Shown here: piece by piece, positions 11,715 to 24,655 of the stretch
Layout of the letters: the number at the start of each line of letters is the position of its first letter
How positions within the stretch are numbered: position 1 is the stretch's first letter
The notes under the pieces: generated by a model
What the model was told of the DNA's origin: nothing
Seen by the model: the letters and a program-made list of their open reading frames with translations, nothing else
The model's database searches: none
Assembly (NCBI GenBank): GCA_039545295.1
Contig: BCIK01000019.1
Span: 529,161-593,160 of the forward strand
Origin: Udeniomyces pyricola
Taxonomy: Eukaryota > Basidiomycota > Tremellomycetes > Cystofilobasidiales > Mrakiaceae
DNA: 64,000 nt
Direction: 5' to 3'
Translations under genes and position numbers: made by a program

Positions 11715-13473
11715 ATGCTCACCCGCTCCACCACCCTCACCACTCGCTCAGCCCTCGTCAACTCAGTCTTCTCATCGCTCCCATGTCCTATCCGATCGAG
11801 CCGTTCCCTTGTCCACACTACCTCACATCCTAACGCGTCACTTCGCCGGCCATCTCCTTCCGGTCTCGCCGCTTCGTCCATTCTCTTCACATCGTCCCGC
11901 AGCCTCATATCAAGTTTCAGTACGACACCCGTCAGGGCCTGGGGCGTTTATGTCGAAGATGATGTACGCGACTGACCGGATCACTCACGTCTGGCCGCCG
12001 TTTGGAATCTAGAGTCGCTACTGATATCCACCTGGCAGCCGTGTCTTTGGCTTACCATCCACGTCTTCTTCATCGTTCTGATAGACTGGTCGGACATCAC
12101 ACATGACCGATATTTTCAGTCGAATGATGAAGGAGAGGACTATCTCTGTTGGTCCTGTGCGTAGATCTCTTGGCTCTCCATGCGTCTGCTTGGTCAACGG
12201 CGAATCTGCCCGTTCATCGTATTGTAAGCCGACTTTGGCTGATCCGATTGCTCTCCGGCCATACAGGTGGATGATAGTCTGTCAAAGCTCACGATAGCAA
12301 GCTTACTGTATCTCGAGGCCATGGATCCGGAAAAACCAATCAAGATGTACATCAACAGTCCAGGAGGCGTCGTCACCGCCGGTCTCGCCATTTACGACAC
12401 GGTAGGCTTCTTAGCCTGAGGTCCCCGGCTGAATTCGCAACTTTGGTCCTTAAAGCTGATCATCGGTCCCTTGTTTTCTGGCACATCGAGTACAGATGCA
12501 GGTGAGTTTACAACCCATTCGGCTTTGAAAAGCAGATTTGATAACATTCTGTCTCTGCCGCTCACCCTAAATGCGGTCGGTCTGATAGCATGTTAGCCCA
12601 CCGGTACATACCGTTTGCAATGGCCTCGCCGCAAGCATGGGCTCATTGCTACTCGCAGGAGGTATGTGGGCTGCTCTTCGGTTGCGGGATAGGTGACAGC
12701 ATGACAGACCAAGCTGCTGATGTGCGTATCTTTTGCTCTTGGATGTGTCAGGTGCACCGGGCCACCGTTACGTCTTGCCTAATGCGTCCATCATGATCCA
12801 CCGTACGTGAGATTTCATCTCAATGCACAACGCTTCTCTAGAACTCGACATCGGTTCTAGCATTGATCGTCAGATGCATTTACCATGCTTTGGATTCAAC
12901 TCACTGACTCGCCGCTCTCTCTCTCTCTCTCTCTCTCCCTCTCTTTACCGCCCCTACCCACTTCCGTTTGGCTGATGAAATGCGCAGAACCCTCGGGCGG
13001 GTCCCAAGGTACAGCGTCGGACGTGGCCATTCAAGCGGAGCATATTCTCAAGATGCGTGCGAACCTGACGGATATCTACCGTCGGCATTGTACGCTACCT
13101 GGAGAGTCGGACGAACAGGCTCGCAATCGATTCGGTTCGTCCTAGTTGCTTTTGGCCCAAACACATCCCTATCTCAAGACGTCGGTGTCTCCGTTTTCGG
13201 CTTCTCCAAGGCGTCTTGTTTTGTCTCTGGCCCTTTGCCATGTTCCAGCTTATCTCTTGCACGAAACATGCATGGCATGAAACTAATCCAGGCTCTTCTT
13301 TGCTTGCTTCCCTCTTTTCGTGCTTACATCTGACACTCGTCACTGCAGACACCGCGCTCGAACGAGACCGTTGGCTGACGGCAGAGGAAAGCAAGGCGTT
13401 TGGACTCGTCGACCACATCGTCAAGAGCAGAAAGCAGGTTGAGTCCAAGGAGGCGGAGCAACAAGACAGATAA
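11715..13473 (+). CDS. CLPP: Mitochondrial ATP-dependent Clp protease, ClpP subunit
   Basis: Serine peptidase of the mitochondrial matrix that forms the ClpP barrel working with ClpX. Eight exons (11715-11963, 12085-12156, 12267-12401, 12496-12501, 12589-12661, 12752-12802, 12988-13134, 13349-13473) close to 285 residues. The first 80 residues are Ser/Arg-rich with no acids for a long stretch, a typical mitochondrial presequence. Conserved stretches are [60 protein letters not shown] and [13 protein letters not shown]. The catalytic triad is Ser170 (in AASM), His195 (in MIHQ) and Asp245; the Asp codon is split by an intron. Exon 4 is a six-base micro-exon encoding Met-Gln. The residues joining exon 1 to exon 2 (GVYVEDD-TGRT) differ from the usual VPIVVEQ-TGRG, so the first splice site is the least certain. 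Confidence 0.92.
12496..12501 (+). other. Six-base micro-exon in ClpP
   Basis: The sequence tacag|ATGCAG|gtgagt supplies Met-Gln between the exon ending ...AIYDT and the one beginning HVSPPV. ClpP proteins conserve YDTMQ-(Y/H)-(I/V)-x-x-P-V at this place, so omitting the six bases would remove two conserved residues without shifting frame. Confidence 0.85.
12914..12937 (+). repeat. (CT)n microsatellite in ClpP intron
   Basis: A clean CT dinucleotide run in the intron between the exons encoding the catalytic His and its QPSGG follow-on. It continues into a mixed pyrimidine tract before the gcgcag acceptor. Confidence 0.85.
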
Positions 13474-13731
13474 GTTGCCACGATGCAAGTCAATCGTACA
13501 AGAGATGCGAGGGTTTTGGGGCTCAAGTTGGACCCGGCATGGATCAGATGAATCATTGAGCACAAGCACTAACGTTTCACTTTCAACGTTTCCTGAGGCT
13601 CGTTTTGATTTCATGCATGTAAATTGAGAGAGGTCGTATGGAAACAAACTGGAGAGGAAGGAGAGAGAGAGAGGAGCGTATGAAAAGGAGAGGATGTTCG
13701 AACTAAGCAACGGGCCAAAATGCAAGTATAG

Positions 13732-14878
13732 CTATCGGTCCTCAGCCCACTCGTTCTCCTTCTTGATCTGGGCCTCCTCCTCGGGAGTAAAGTCGTTCTG
13801 GATGTTGAAGAGCTGATGATGCGAGGAAGAAGAAACAAGCGCAAGGAGGCAGCAGATAACGAGGACCAAGTATCAGCTCATGCCCTCACCACTACGGTTA
13901 GATCCTCAGGTGTGCAAAACGATTCCAAACTAACTTTACGGATCTCCTCGGGCGTCTTGCCCTTGATCATGTTTGCAACAGTCTTACATCCAACGTCAAG
14001 CAAAGGCTTGATGTCAAGGTAGTTTGCCGCAAGAATAATCTCGAAAAGCATTTCTTGGTCAACCTATAGACCGAAGGGATGAATAGCGCGTCAGCAAGAT
14101 CATTCCACACCACATATCCGTGTCGCAAACATGGAGAGACGAGAAATTGTCAAGCGAAAACGTACCGAGATACTGGTCATGAGGAGGACAGCGACGGAGA
14201 AAGCGAACAAGAAAACGAGAAGGAAAAGTAGAGTCAGCGCATATATGTGGGCAGTAACCACATAGTCAGCTTGCGCAAGTGCTCACAACTTGGCATCCCA
14301 GTCAGCAATCTCAGTAGTCCTTCTGCGGTTCTCATCAGCGTTGTCGTCGTTGGCGACGGGCATTGGGTCCTCTCGGTGGTGCTCGCAGTATTCGAGGACC
14401 TGAACAAGGACGGTCCACGTATCGAAGGGGGTCGGGAATTAAGGACACAAAAAATATTGCCGAAGAAACACAGGTCAAGGAGGGCTCGTCATGTTCGAGC
14501 TGTCACACTCTGAAAGGAGCACGAACCTTCTTGAGAACGTTGGCAGTGACGTTGGGCAAGGGGATGGCCTGCTCAGGCGAATCTCCAACGTCTGAGACGT
14601 CATGCGGAACGCGAGTCAGGTCGCAACAGGTGAAATCGCGTGAGCGTAAAGATCTAGACGCTAGATCACTACCATTGCAACCACATCAACAAGATCATGG
14701 CGGCGGCCACGAGTCGACGAGCGAGTGAAGATACTGGGTAGGAAGCAAGGAGGCCAAAGCAAGACCGACCTTCGAGCATGTTCTTGAGCATGACGGAACG
14801 CTCAGCGACCTCCTTGTCGACAGAGAAGAGCTCCTTGTCAGAGGTCTCGAGAGTAACCTGGGTAGTAGCAGTGGCCAT
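13732..14878 (-). CDS. SKP1: SKP1, SCF ubiquitin ligase adaptor
   Basis: Adaptor linking cullin-1 to F-box proteins in SCF ubiquitin ligases; fungal SKP1 also serves at kinetochores. Six minus-strand exons (14770-14878, 14527-14591, 14287-14399, 14166-14172, 13935-14063, 13732-13812) close to 167 residues, the standard size. The BTB/POZ-like part runs from [20 protein letters not shown] to CEHHREDP. The acidic loop [15 protein letters not shown] and IADWDAKFISVDQEM follow. The F-box-binding C-terminal helices are [37 protein letters not shown] and [14 protein letters not shown], ending NEWAEDR. Exon 4 is a seven-base micro-exon. The gene is divergent from the myosin gene, 1.2 kb away. Confidence 0.95.
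14166..14172 (-). other. Seven-base micro-exon in SKP1
   Basis: On the minus strand the context is gaccag|TATCTCG|gtacgt. The exon before ends AAG TT and the one after begins GTT GAC, so the micro-exon restores TTT ATC TCG and yields WDAKFISVDQEM, which matches the universally conserved SKP1 segment. Skipping it would shift the frame. Confidence 0.9.
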
Positions 14879-16123
14879 CTGATGGCATGTTGGATGATAA
14901 GAAAGATAGAGATGTACGGGAAGAGATGGCGACAATGTAAGCGGTATGTCAGCTTCCGTCTTGGACGAAGAGAAAAGGAAAGGGGGCGAGGGTAACGCTG
15001 GTCTGGCTGGGTGTAGCGGAGAGATGGGGAGGGAGAGACTGGAAGAACCGGAGCTCGAGACGTGTCCACCGACGCGTCGTGAGGGTGCACTCAAAGTCAG
15101 TCCACACCGTTAAGCGATAGCAACGATAGCGACACCATCCCGTACGGTAGCTACCGAGCAACCACAGAAGTCAAAGAGATGAAGCATAGTGAGAGGCGGG
15201 GTGAGGAGGGTGTTGGTAGTGGAACCAAGGTTGTGGGCGGTGCTGGGCCGATGTGGGTGAGGCCTGGATGAGCGGAACGAATGACGGATGGGAGGGAGTA
15301 TACGGATGTGTGTGTGCAGGTGTGGTCGAACGAGGGACGATGTGGCGAGAGAGGGATATGACTAACGGTAGAGGCGATGATGAATCGATATGAAGGGAAG
15401 GATGGGAGGGGATGGAGGGTGTTGAGGTGTTGAGGACTGCCCCGTGACGAGCTTGGAAAGAGAGTCGATTATTATAAGCGACTGCTATGATGGTCAGTTG
15501 CGCGCTTGCGCCTCTACGTATCACGTACCGCCGGCCAGACACTCGCTAGTACTGGTGCTCCTGATTTCTCTAACCACGCACGCTTTGGTCTTTTTTTTTG
15601 TTTGTGTCTTTTTCATTGGACTTGTGAAGAGTTGATGATCAAAAACTCTTTCGATGAGTATTGACCATAAGATTAGGTGGTGTATGTATTTTATACATTG
15701 GTTGATTGATCGATTGGTTGATTGATTGATTGATTGATTGATTGATCGATCTGCAGGCTTTCTTTCAAGAGTTCCCACTCTGTACTTCCTTTAATCGATC
15801 GCCCATCGTCCTCGCTCTGTCGTTTCCCTCGTCGATCAATCCAGTCTCTCCCCTCTCATCATCACCCAATCGATCAACGGCCCCTTGCATCTTGCATCTT
15901 GCACCTTGCACCTTGCCCCTCAGTCGAGAGCTCCTACTTCATCTCATCCACACTTCGCCAAGTCGTTTCTCTTCATCCTCAACTCACCCCTTGGCACATT
16001 CATCATCACTTCCCCAACAAACACCTCGTCCCACCCGCCCCAAGCCACTCGTCCTACAAGCCCATCTCTCTGCCAGGCGCAGACAGTCCTCCCCTCCCCC
16101 CTTTTCTCCTCTCTTCACTCTTC
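14879..16123. promoter_or_regulatory. Divergent promoter region SKP1 / class V myosin
   Basis: No gene is supported. The region holds the SKP1 promoter on the left and the myosin promoter on the right. The last 350 bases before the myosin ATG are strongly C/T-rich with repeated cttgcatcttgcaccttgcacc words near 15885-15916. A GATT microsatellite is listed separately. Confidence 0.5.
15705..15746 (+). repeat. (GATT)n microsatellite
   Basis: About nine to ten consecutive copies of gatt with two gatc interruptions, in the divergent promoter region between SKP1 and the myosin gene. Confidence 0.85.
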
Positions 16124-19100
16124 ATGTCTGGTCCCTACGCCAAGGGCACCCGAGTCTGGTCAGTTCCATCGTCCTGATATCCCTCTTCCAGCATTCTTTT
16201 GGATCGATATCCGCGTAGCTATAGCTTTCGCTGTTCCAGCCAATCTCCCCATGTCCATCTATCGAGATTCCCCCCCCCTCCTTTTCCCCTCCTACTTCCA
16301 TTCGACTATCTTCGTCGTGCATATCACGCCTGTTCATCATCATCCTATTCCACGTCTACCAAGAGCATTCGTATATTCTTTGGACATCATATCAGGCGGC
16401 CGGACCTTCGTCCTGGAATGCGATTCTGTCGGAGACGCCAACGCGTCTTTGGACATCTTTCGCTCCGCCGTGGAATAAACAAGAACAACGCCCGGCTGAC
16501 CCCTTGCTTGCCTCTCGTCTTCATTCGGATCTCGCGAAAACATTGCTCCCTGATCTTACAGGTTCCCCGACAAAGAAGTAGGCTGGATAGGAGGTGAAGT
16601 CACCAACAAAGAGGTCGACGATGCCGGCAATGTCATCTTGTCCTTTCTTGATGAGAAGGGCGTTGTACGTCTGATTTCATTGCGTTGCTTATGTTCCCCC
16701 TTGTAGTGATGTCCCCCTCTCCCCTCCTCCCTTGCTTCATGTCGGTCTTTCGATCGAGCGTTACTCTGACTCAAGCGATCTTTCTTGTTTTTGAACCGTC
16801 ATTGTCTCACAGGAATCATCGATAACGGCAACGGTCGACACCCTTCTCGCTTCCAATGAAGCCCTCCCCCCACTTAAGAACCCGCCCCTTCTCGAATCTC
16901 AGGAGGATCTCGCCAATCTGAGTAATCTCAACGAGCCCTCAGGTTCGTCACGTTATCGTACTGGAGTATCTACACCTCCTGTCGACGAATCTGTGATAAC
17001 CACAAGCAGATCGTGGTGTCATTGAGTTAAACCGTCCGCTGGTTTCACGTCCTTCTCTTTAGTCTTGCACGCGATTCAGACTCGTTACGATCTCCACCTC
17101 CCGTACACTTACTCGGGGTACGTCAGCAGCCCCTCTCAATTGTTAGCTCAGGATGAGCAATCTATACTCACGTCGTACTCAATTGTACTTTTCTAGAATC
17201 GTCCTCATCGCCATCAACCCATTCTATCCTCTCCAAATCTGTGAGTTACCGTTTCGCGTCCCCGTCGCGTCCTTGCTGTCCATGTGATGCGATAGCGCGG
17301 TCACTGATGCACTTTGCTACGCTTGGTCGGATCTCAATACCCGATTCCTTTCAAATATGTAGATGGTCAGGATATGATTCAGAGTTATTCAGGAAGGAAG
17401 AAAGGAGAGCTCGAGCCTCATTTGTAAGGGCTGGTGGCTTCCATGTAAACGAGTACTACCTCAGATGCACCTGAGCTGATTTCTTCTGGCATCCTCCAGG
17501 TTCGCTATCGCGGAAGAGGCGCTCGACTGTATGCGTCGGGGTCAGACTGCAGGAGGCGAGGTTGGAGGAACGGCCGATCAAACCATCGTTGTCAGCGGAG
17601 AAAGGTTCGTCTTTGTCTTGCGTCGGTACCTGTTGATCAGATCAGATCAGAGGATAGCCAGTAACAATCCCGAACCACTTGGGTGGTATTGTTAACGTTG
17701 TACTCCATCCTCTCTCATCCCTTTTATATGTGTACGCATCGTCTCTTTGCGAATCGACGTCTTGGATGTACAGTGGAGCGGGAAAGACTGTCTCTGCCAA
17801 ATTCATTTTACGTTACTTTGCTTCGGTCGAGGATCCCGCCCGCCCTACCCGTCGGAAACGAACACTCGGTGCTGGCGGAACCGCTTTGGGCGAGGAAGCT
17901 GGCATGTCCGAGGTTGAACGTCAAATGCTCGCCACGAACCCTATCATGGAAGCCTTCGGTAACGCCAAAACGACGAGAAACGACAACAGTTCGCGATTCG
18001 GCAAGTACATGGAAATCCTTTTCGACAAGGATCAAGAAATCGTTGGCGCTCGCATCCGGACGTACCTGCTCGAGCGGTCTCGACTCGTCTTCCAGCCCGA
18101 GATTGAGCGAAACTACCACATCTTCTACCAGCTTTGTGCTGGTGCTCCAATCAAGGAACGCAAGGACCTCGGTCTTGACACCGATACCACCAAATTTTTC
18201 TACCTAAACCAAGGCGGTCCTCGGGCCTCACCCATCCCGGGCGTCGACGACGGCGCCGAGTTTGACGTCACACAGAAGGCGCTCTCGACTGTCGGCATTA
18301 CCGTCGAGAAGCAGTGGCAGATTTTCCGACTTCTCGCCGCCCTACTTCATCTCGGTAACATCAAGATCACCCAGAGTCGCACTGATGCCCTCATGGCTGA
18401 CGACGATCCGGCGTTGATCCTGGCGACGACCTTGCTTGGTATTCCACTTGCCGAATTCAAAAAGTGGACCATCAAGAAGCAGCTTGTGACCAGAAGTGAG
18501 AAGATCGTCACCAATCTCGGCCTTCAGGCGGCGACCGTTGTCCGGGACTCGGTCGCCAAGTTCGTCTATGCTTGTGTGTGGGAGTACCTTGTTTCGGTCG
18601 TTAATGAAAGTCTCATGGGCGAGGGTGGAGTCGGTGTTCAAAAGGCGGAGAAGTTCATTGGTGTTCTCGATATTTGTACGTGATGTCGCGATTCTCGCGT
18701 TTGTAATGGCCTTGGGGTCAAGCTTCATCCTGCTCATTTGTGTACGTTTGTCCCATCCCCATCAGATGGATTCGAACACTTTAAGAAGAACTCCCTAGAA
18801 CAGTTTTTCATCAACTATGCCAACGAGAAACGTGAGTACCTGTTCCTTCACACTGCTTCGCAGAGCTTCTTCTCTTTGATCGTGCTAGCTGATGTCATAA
18901 ACATCGCATCTGGGTTGGACCCTATCAGTTCAACAGGAGGTACGTTTCCCTGCTATTTGTCTTGGATTTGTCCGCGTCGTACTGACATGTACTTCATCTC
19001 TTCTGTACGTGGCCTTCATTCATCCAGTTCAACGCCCACGTCTTCAAGCTTGAGCAAGAGGAGTACGTTCGCGAAAAAATCAACTGGACATTCATCGACT

Positions 19101-22100
19101 TTTCCGACAACCAGCCATGCATCGATGTCATTGAGGGTAAACTTGGAATCCTCTCCCTCCTCGACGAAGAGTCTCGACTGCCATCGGGCGCGGATACCTC
19201 CTTTGTCACCAAGCTCCACAAGCAGCTCGACACGCCCCAGAACAAGGCAGTATTCAAGAAACCTCGATTTGGAGGCAATTCGTTCACTGTCGCTCATTAC
19301 GCCGTCGACGTCGAGTACGAGGTTGAGGGCTTCATCGATAAGAACAGGGATACCGTCCCTGATGAGCAACTTGCCCTTCTGCAGAACACGACGAACCCTT
19401 TCCTTCGCGACGCTCTCGAGTCCGCTCTCGCGCCTCCCACGCCGACCAAGAACTCTCCACCACCGCCTCCTGAACCCGCATCGCCCACTCCAATTGCCAA
19501 CAAGCGCTCGAGTATCATGTCGCCTAATCTCTCAAGTCGGCCCTCGACCTCTTTCTCGCCGATAGCTCCTCCTCAGCAGGGCCTGACCGTCTCGAGGAAG
19601 CCCGGAGGCCGCAAGCCGACACTCGGATCCATCTTCAAGGGCTCACTCATCTCGCTCATGGACACGATCAGCTCGACCAACGTCCACTACATCCGTTGCA
19701 TTAAGCCAAACGAGCAGAAAGCACCCTGGGAGTGGGACGCCCCGCAGGTCCTTGGCCAGCTACGAGCGTGCGGTGTGCTCGAGACAATTCGAATCAGTTG
19801 TGCTGGGTATCCGAGTCGTTGGGCCTTTGAAGACTTCGCCGAGAGGTGAATTTCATCCCTTGGTGTGGAGGGTGGTTTCTGGTTGGGACAATCTACGACA
19901 GGGGCACTGACTTGTTCCTGGGTCTTTTCTCATTTTCCACTTTCTCGTAGATACTACATGCTCATCAACTCCAAACACTGGCAAGGAGAGCTCAAAGAAG
20001 TCTGCTCCCTCATCCTCGCCGAGACTATCAAGGAGGACGACAAGTTCCAGGTCGGCCTAACTAAGCTCTTCTTCCGAGCTGGCATGCTCGCCTACCTCGA
20101 AGGCCTCCGAGCCGACCGTCTAAATCATCTTGTGACGCTCGTTCAAAAGAATCTCCGACGGCAAATTGCCTCAAGGCACTACAAGGCGATGAAGGTCTCG
20201 TCCGTTCAAATCCAATCATGGTGGCGAGGAATTGCCGCGAGGAAACTCGTTGACGTCAAGAGGAAAGAGGCTGCCGTTGTTCGGATCCAGAAAGTCGCCC
20301 GGGGATTCCTGCAAAGGAAGAAATTTCTCGAGATTCGAGGCGCGGCCGTCAAGATTCAAAGTGGTCAGTACCAGCTCTTGTTCATCGCTGGTCGATGCCG
20401 GAGATGAGCCTTGCTGATCTGATCTGGCCTCCCTTTCATCGCGTGCAGTCATCCGGGGTTTTCGGGCTCGCCAGGCGTTCAAGGAGCAACGTCTGCAAAA
20501 TTCAGCAACATCTCTTCAATCTTTGTGGAGAGGACTGTACGTATGACAAACTTGTGTCGTGCTATCAAGATTGTACCCTTGCGTGATTAAGGCCAATCAC
20601 TCTAATCTCCTCTGTTGTGGGCCGTTGGATTGATCTGATCTGTGTTCATGTTTCTCTCAAATCGATCCTCAGCCTGGCTCGTCGACGATACGCCCTCGAG
20701 GTCAAGGGCGTCGTTCATCTTCAGTCCTGCTACCGTCGACGAATGGCGAAAGCTCAACTCAAACAGCTCCGGGTCGAGGCCCGCTCGGCGTCGAAGCTCA
20801 AGGAGGTGTCGTACAAACTCGAGAACAAGGTCATCGAGCTGACTCAGACACTTCAAAAACGGACTGCGGAGAGGAAGGATCTTCAGGCTCGGCTGGACGA
20901 GCTCGCTCGACTCCAGCAGATTTGGACGGCCAAGCACGAGGAAGCCGATTCTCGAGCGCAAAGCTTGCACGCCGAGCTGCAGAAACCTACCGTCCCTCAG
21001 GCTCAATTCGACGAGGTCCGGGCGGCCAAGGACTCGCTGGACGGCCGCCTTGGCGAGGCCCTTAGAAAACTCGTTGAACACGAGGCAGCCATCGCCACTC
21101 TTACTGAAGAAGCCAATCGTAACGCTGAGGCGCTCGCTGAACGTCAGCGTCTTCTCGAAGAGGCCTCGACGCGCTCAACCGAAGATTCAACGACAATCGC
21201 CAGCCTTCAAGGCGAGCTGGCCACCTTGCGTGAATCCCTCAACCGAGCTCAGACACTAGCCGTCCTCAACCGCAACGCCCCGCCACCAGCCTCACCCATT
21301 CATGGCGGCCTCCGCCCGCTTGAAAATCATGTCGATCAGCACTCGCCTCCAAATGAGCCCCGGTCTCTTGCGTCAAAACCCGCTAACGCCGGCAACGGAC
21401 GCCGCTACTCGGCTGGCGCTCTCGTTGGTGACGGCTCCAAGTCACGCGATTCGGCAGACCAGCTCATGATTGACGTTCGCAAAGCACAGACCTCCCAGAA
21501 TCGAGCCGTTTCGGTTGCCGCTTTTGCTCCCGATGCGGTGCCGTGGCTCAAAGATCTGAACGGACTTCCGCTCGAGTACGACAACCCAGACGAGATCGTC
21601 ATGCGCATGCTCGAGGATGTCGAAAAGCTCGACGAGGACGTCCTCAATGGTCTCATCAAGCAGCTCAAGATTCAGATCCCGAGCCTCCAGAATCTCCCGA
21701 CGCACAAGGAAGTCGTCTTCCCCGCCCACCTTGTCGGTCTCGTCACCAACGAGATGTGGAAGTTTGGCATGATCCCCGACGCAGAACGCTTCCTTGCCAA
21801 TGTCATGCAGACAATTCAGCAACACGTTATGGTGAGGATTGATGGCTCTGTACTTGCCGCAATGAGGCTTGCCACCACTTAGAAAGCTGACCAAGTACTC
21901 CCATTCCCTGCTCGTCTATCGCCCGATCACCCTCTTTCCCCTTGTCGCCCTTTTTCGCGTCATTCCCTTGTCAGAGCTTCAAAAACGACGACGCCATTGT
22001 TCCAGGCATCTTCTGGCTCTCCAACATCCACGAGCTCCTTTCGTTCGTTTGTGTCGCCGAGCACGACGTCAGTCAGGGTATTGGGCCCGGTCAAGACGGA

Positions 22101-23387
22101 GGCCTCGGCAGGCCGTTCGTTTGGGCCGACTACGAGCGCCTCGTTCAGGTCGTCAAGCACGACCTCGACTCGCTGGAGTACAACATCTACCACACCTGGA
22201 TTGCCGAGACCAAGAAGAAGCTCAGCAAGATGGTCGTCCCCGCGCTTATTGAGAGTCAGTCGCTACCTGGCTTCATCACTAATGAGGGTGGAGGCCGGCT
22301 CTTCAACCGACTCCTGCAGTCCAATACTGGCCCAGCCTTCAGCATGGACGACATCCTCAACATACTCAACAAGGTCTGGAAGGCTCTCAAGGGCTACCGA
22401 ATGGAAGATTCAGTCACCCAGCAAGTTATTGCTGAGATCCTCAAGCTCATCGGCGTCACGGCCTTCAACGACCTACTCATGCGACGCAACTTTTGCTCTT
22501 GGAAGCGAGGTTGGTTATCTGCCGATTCTTGTGGCTTGATTGGGCCTCTTTCGCAAGAGATGCTAGACGTTGACAACTTTCCCGATCATGTTTTCAGCTA
22601 TGCAAATTCAGTACAACATCACACGCCTTGAGGAGTGGTCAGTCAAGTCTTGTCGATGTTCTCGGTGGTCGCATCCGATCTTGGCAGCTGACGCCATGTT
22701 TTTCTGGCTTTCGACCCTGGTCTGTATTTTCTTGCATATGTAGGTGCAAGTCTCACGACATGCCAGAAGGAGTGCTGCAACTTGAGCACCTCATGCAAGC
22801 AACAAAGCTTCTCCAGCTCAAGAAGGGTACACAGGCGGACATTGACATCATCTAGTGAGTCTGCTGCCTGCTCTCTTTTCGCCCCAGGTTGCGAATGGCC
22901 AACTGACCTGGTCGTCTCTGTCTTATTGTCCCTTAGCGATGTTTGCTGGATGCTTACGCCCACACAGATCCAGAAGCTCATCAATCAATACTACGTTGCG
23001 GACTACGAGGTACGCGTCACCATATCCATCTGCGCTTGTGCCTGTGTGTCACCATCGGCTAACTTCTACCCCATCGATGATCACTACAGACGCCCATCCC
23101 GCCCGATATCCTTCGCGCTGTTGCGGCACGAGTTCATGCCAACGATCGCAACGACCACCTACTCTTGCCACCTGAAACGGACGAGGCCGGACCGTACGAG
23201 CTCCCGATTCCGAGAGAGATCAGCTTCCTCGAGACATTTGTGCCTGCGTACCTGAACGTTCCCCGTACGTTCTGTGCTCGATCATTGTGCCGAACTTCGT
23301 CTGGAGCCTTGCTTACTGACATCTCCTGTGAGCCCTTCTTTGATAGATCTCCGACGGTTCTCGATGCTCATGGGAGGTTCGCGCTAG
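16124..23387 (+). CDS. MYO2: Class V myosin heavy chain
   Basis: Actin motor moving vesicles, vacuole and other cargo toward growth sites. About 18 exons encode roughly 1,700 residues. Domain order: SH3-like N-terminus (starts MSGPYAKGTRVW), motor head, six IQ repeats, short coiled coil, linker and C-terminal DIL cargo domain. Motor marks are the P-loop ESGAGKT (split by an intron ending at 17773), switch I NDNSSRFGKY, relay-helix region LDIYGFEHFKKNSLEQFFIN, HYIRCIKPNE and GVLETIRISCAGYPSR. Loop 2 is enlarged into a Pro/Ser-rich stretch of about 80 residues (around 19430-19620). IQ cores include IQSWWRGIAARK, IQKVARGFLQRKK, IQSVIRGFRARQ and LQSLWRGLLARRR. The DIL domain spans about 21560-23380 (VPGIFWLSNIHELLSFV, FNDLLMRRNFCSWKR, ETPIPPDILRAVAARV). 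The stop at 23385 follows HLRRFSMLMGGSR. Exon ends other than the first few were not all checked to the base. Confidence 0.95.
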
Positions 23388-24655
23388 CCATTGTCGAGTC
23401 TCGCCTTTCTGTCCCAGTCGTCCTCTCCTTCTTTGTTCCTTTTCTTTTTCACGAAGTCGACCACCTACCCTCACGATTCCTCCTTTTTTGTTCGTCTAGT
23501 CTCCTTATTTTTCTCATTGGAATTTTCAGCTACATCTCTTTGTTCCGCTTTCCTCCCAGATCAAGATTTCTCGTGTCCGTTTGTGGTTTATCTTTCTGGC
23601 ATCTCTCTGCTTTCGTAGTCTGGGTCGAGTCGACTCAGACGCGTTTCGTTCATTTAAGTTGGCTTCTGGTCGCAAGAAGATGCTATAGAATCAGAAATGC
23701 TCGGTGGGCTTCACTTGTATATCGGGATGACAAGCACAATAGTATAGAGTGAGAATGAAAAATAAATAAAAATGAAAGATCAAAGAAAAAAGGCTGAAGT
23801 TCTCATTATATAGTGGCATTGATGATCAGGGACGTACCCTGGTGGAAATTTTGATGTGCGCGTATTACACCTTTTGTAGACGAGTACACGTCATTGTCAT
23901 CACGCAAAACTAAGAAACGGTGTAAGACCATGTATGTCACAGCTCACGTTAAACGTTGATATACGTTGGTTGACAGACTCATGACGATGGGAACTTGCGA
24001 AAGCACTCGATTTCGTCGCATCTTGGATCTCTCGCTCCGTCGCCCTGTACGACGACAATCACTTTCAGACTGCACGAACCCGCCTCTGTTCAGCACGTCC
24101 CCACCTGACAGATTGCGAAGCTTATTCCTCAACAGCTGTGGTATCATAAATCGTGAGGGGAACACCGGTCAACGTTGATCCGCTGCTCTTTGGCCGAACG
24201 CGTCGTCGATGTTGTCTCAGCATAGAGTTCCTTTCTCTCATCATCATGAATCGTATTGCTAACCCCGATCCCTCTCTTACTCTACCATTCTATCTCTGTA
24301 GTAGACCGAACGCCTCACTACTTGTTTGTTAGGTTCACAACACATCAAGAGAAGCCAGCTGGCCGCACAATCTCCAACAAGTCATACAGTCGCACCTGCC
24401 GATCGACGTGAGCATACTTCCGATTCTTGGACCTTGCCTTACACACCAGACTGCAATCCCGCTGCAGTCCTGACCTCTGCGGTCACATCATTTTCTGTTG
24501 TGTCGTCCCAACACAAACACCTAGGTCGCCATTCTCAATCTACCGTAGTCATTCTGTACCCTTTCTCCTGCCAAGTTCCCCCTTCCTTCCACTCTCCACG
24601 CGCTTGCACGCCCCGGACCGACGACATCTGTCGCTAACTCGCCTGCTTGACCAAC
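23388..24655. other. Intergenic, myosin 3' flank and CTK1 promoter
   Basis: I see no gene. The left part (23390-23760) is T-rich 3' flank. An AT-rich stretch at about 23755-23815 (aataaataaaaatgaaag) could hold polyadenylation signals. The right part is C/A-rich with CACAAC words leading into the CTK1 start. Confidence 0.5.

Noticed and set aside
18738..19565. 275-codon open frame within the myosin
   Set aside because: It is a shifted-frame shadow. The correct frame encodes conserved motor sequence.
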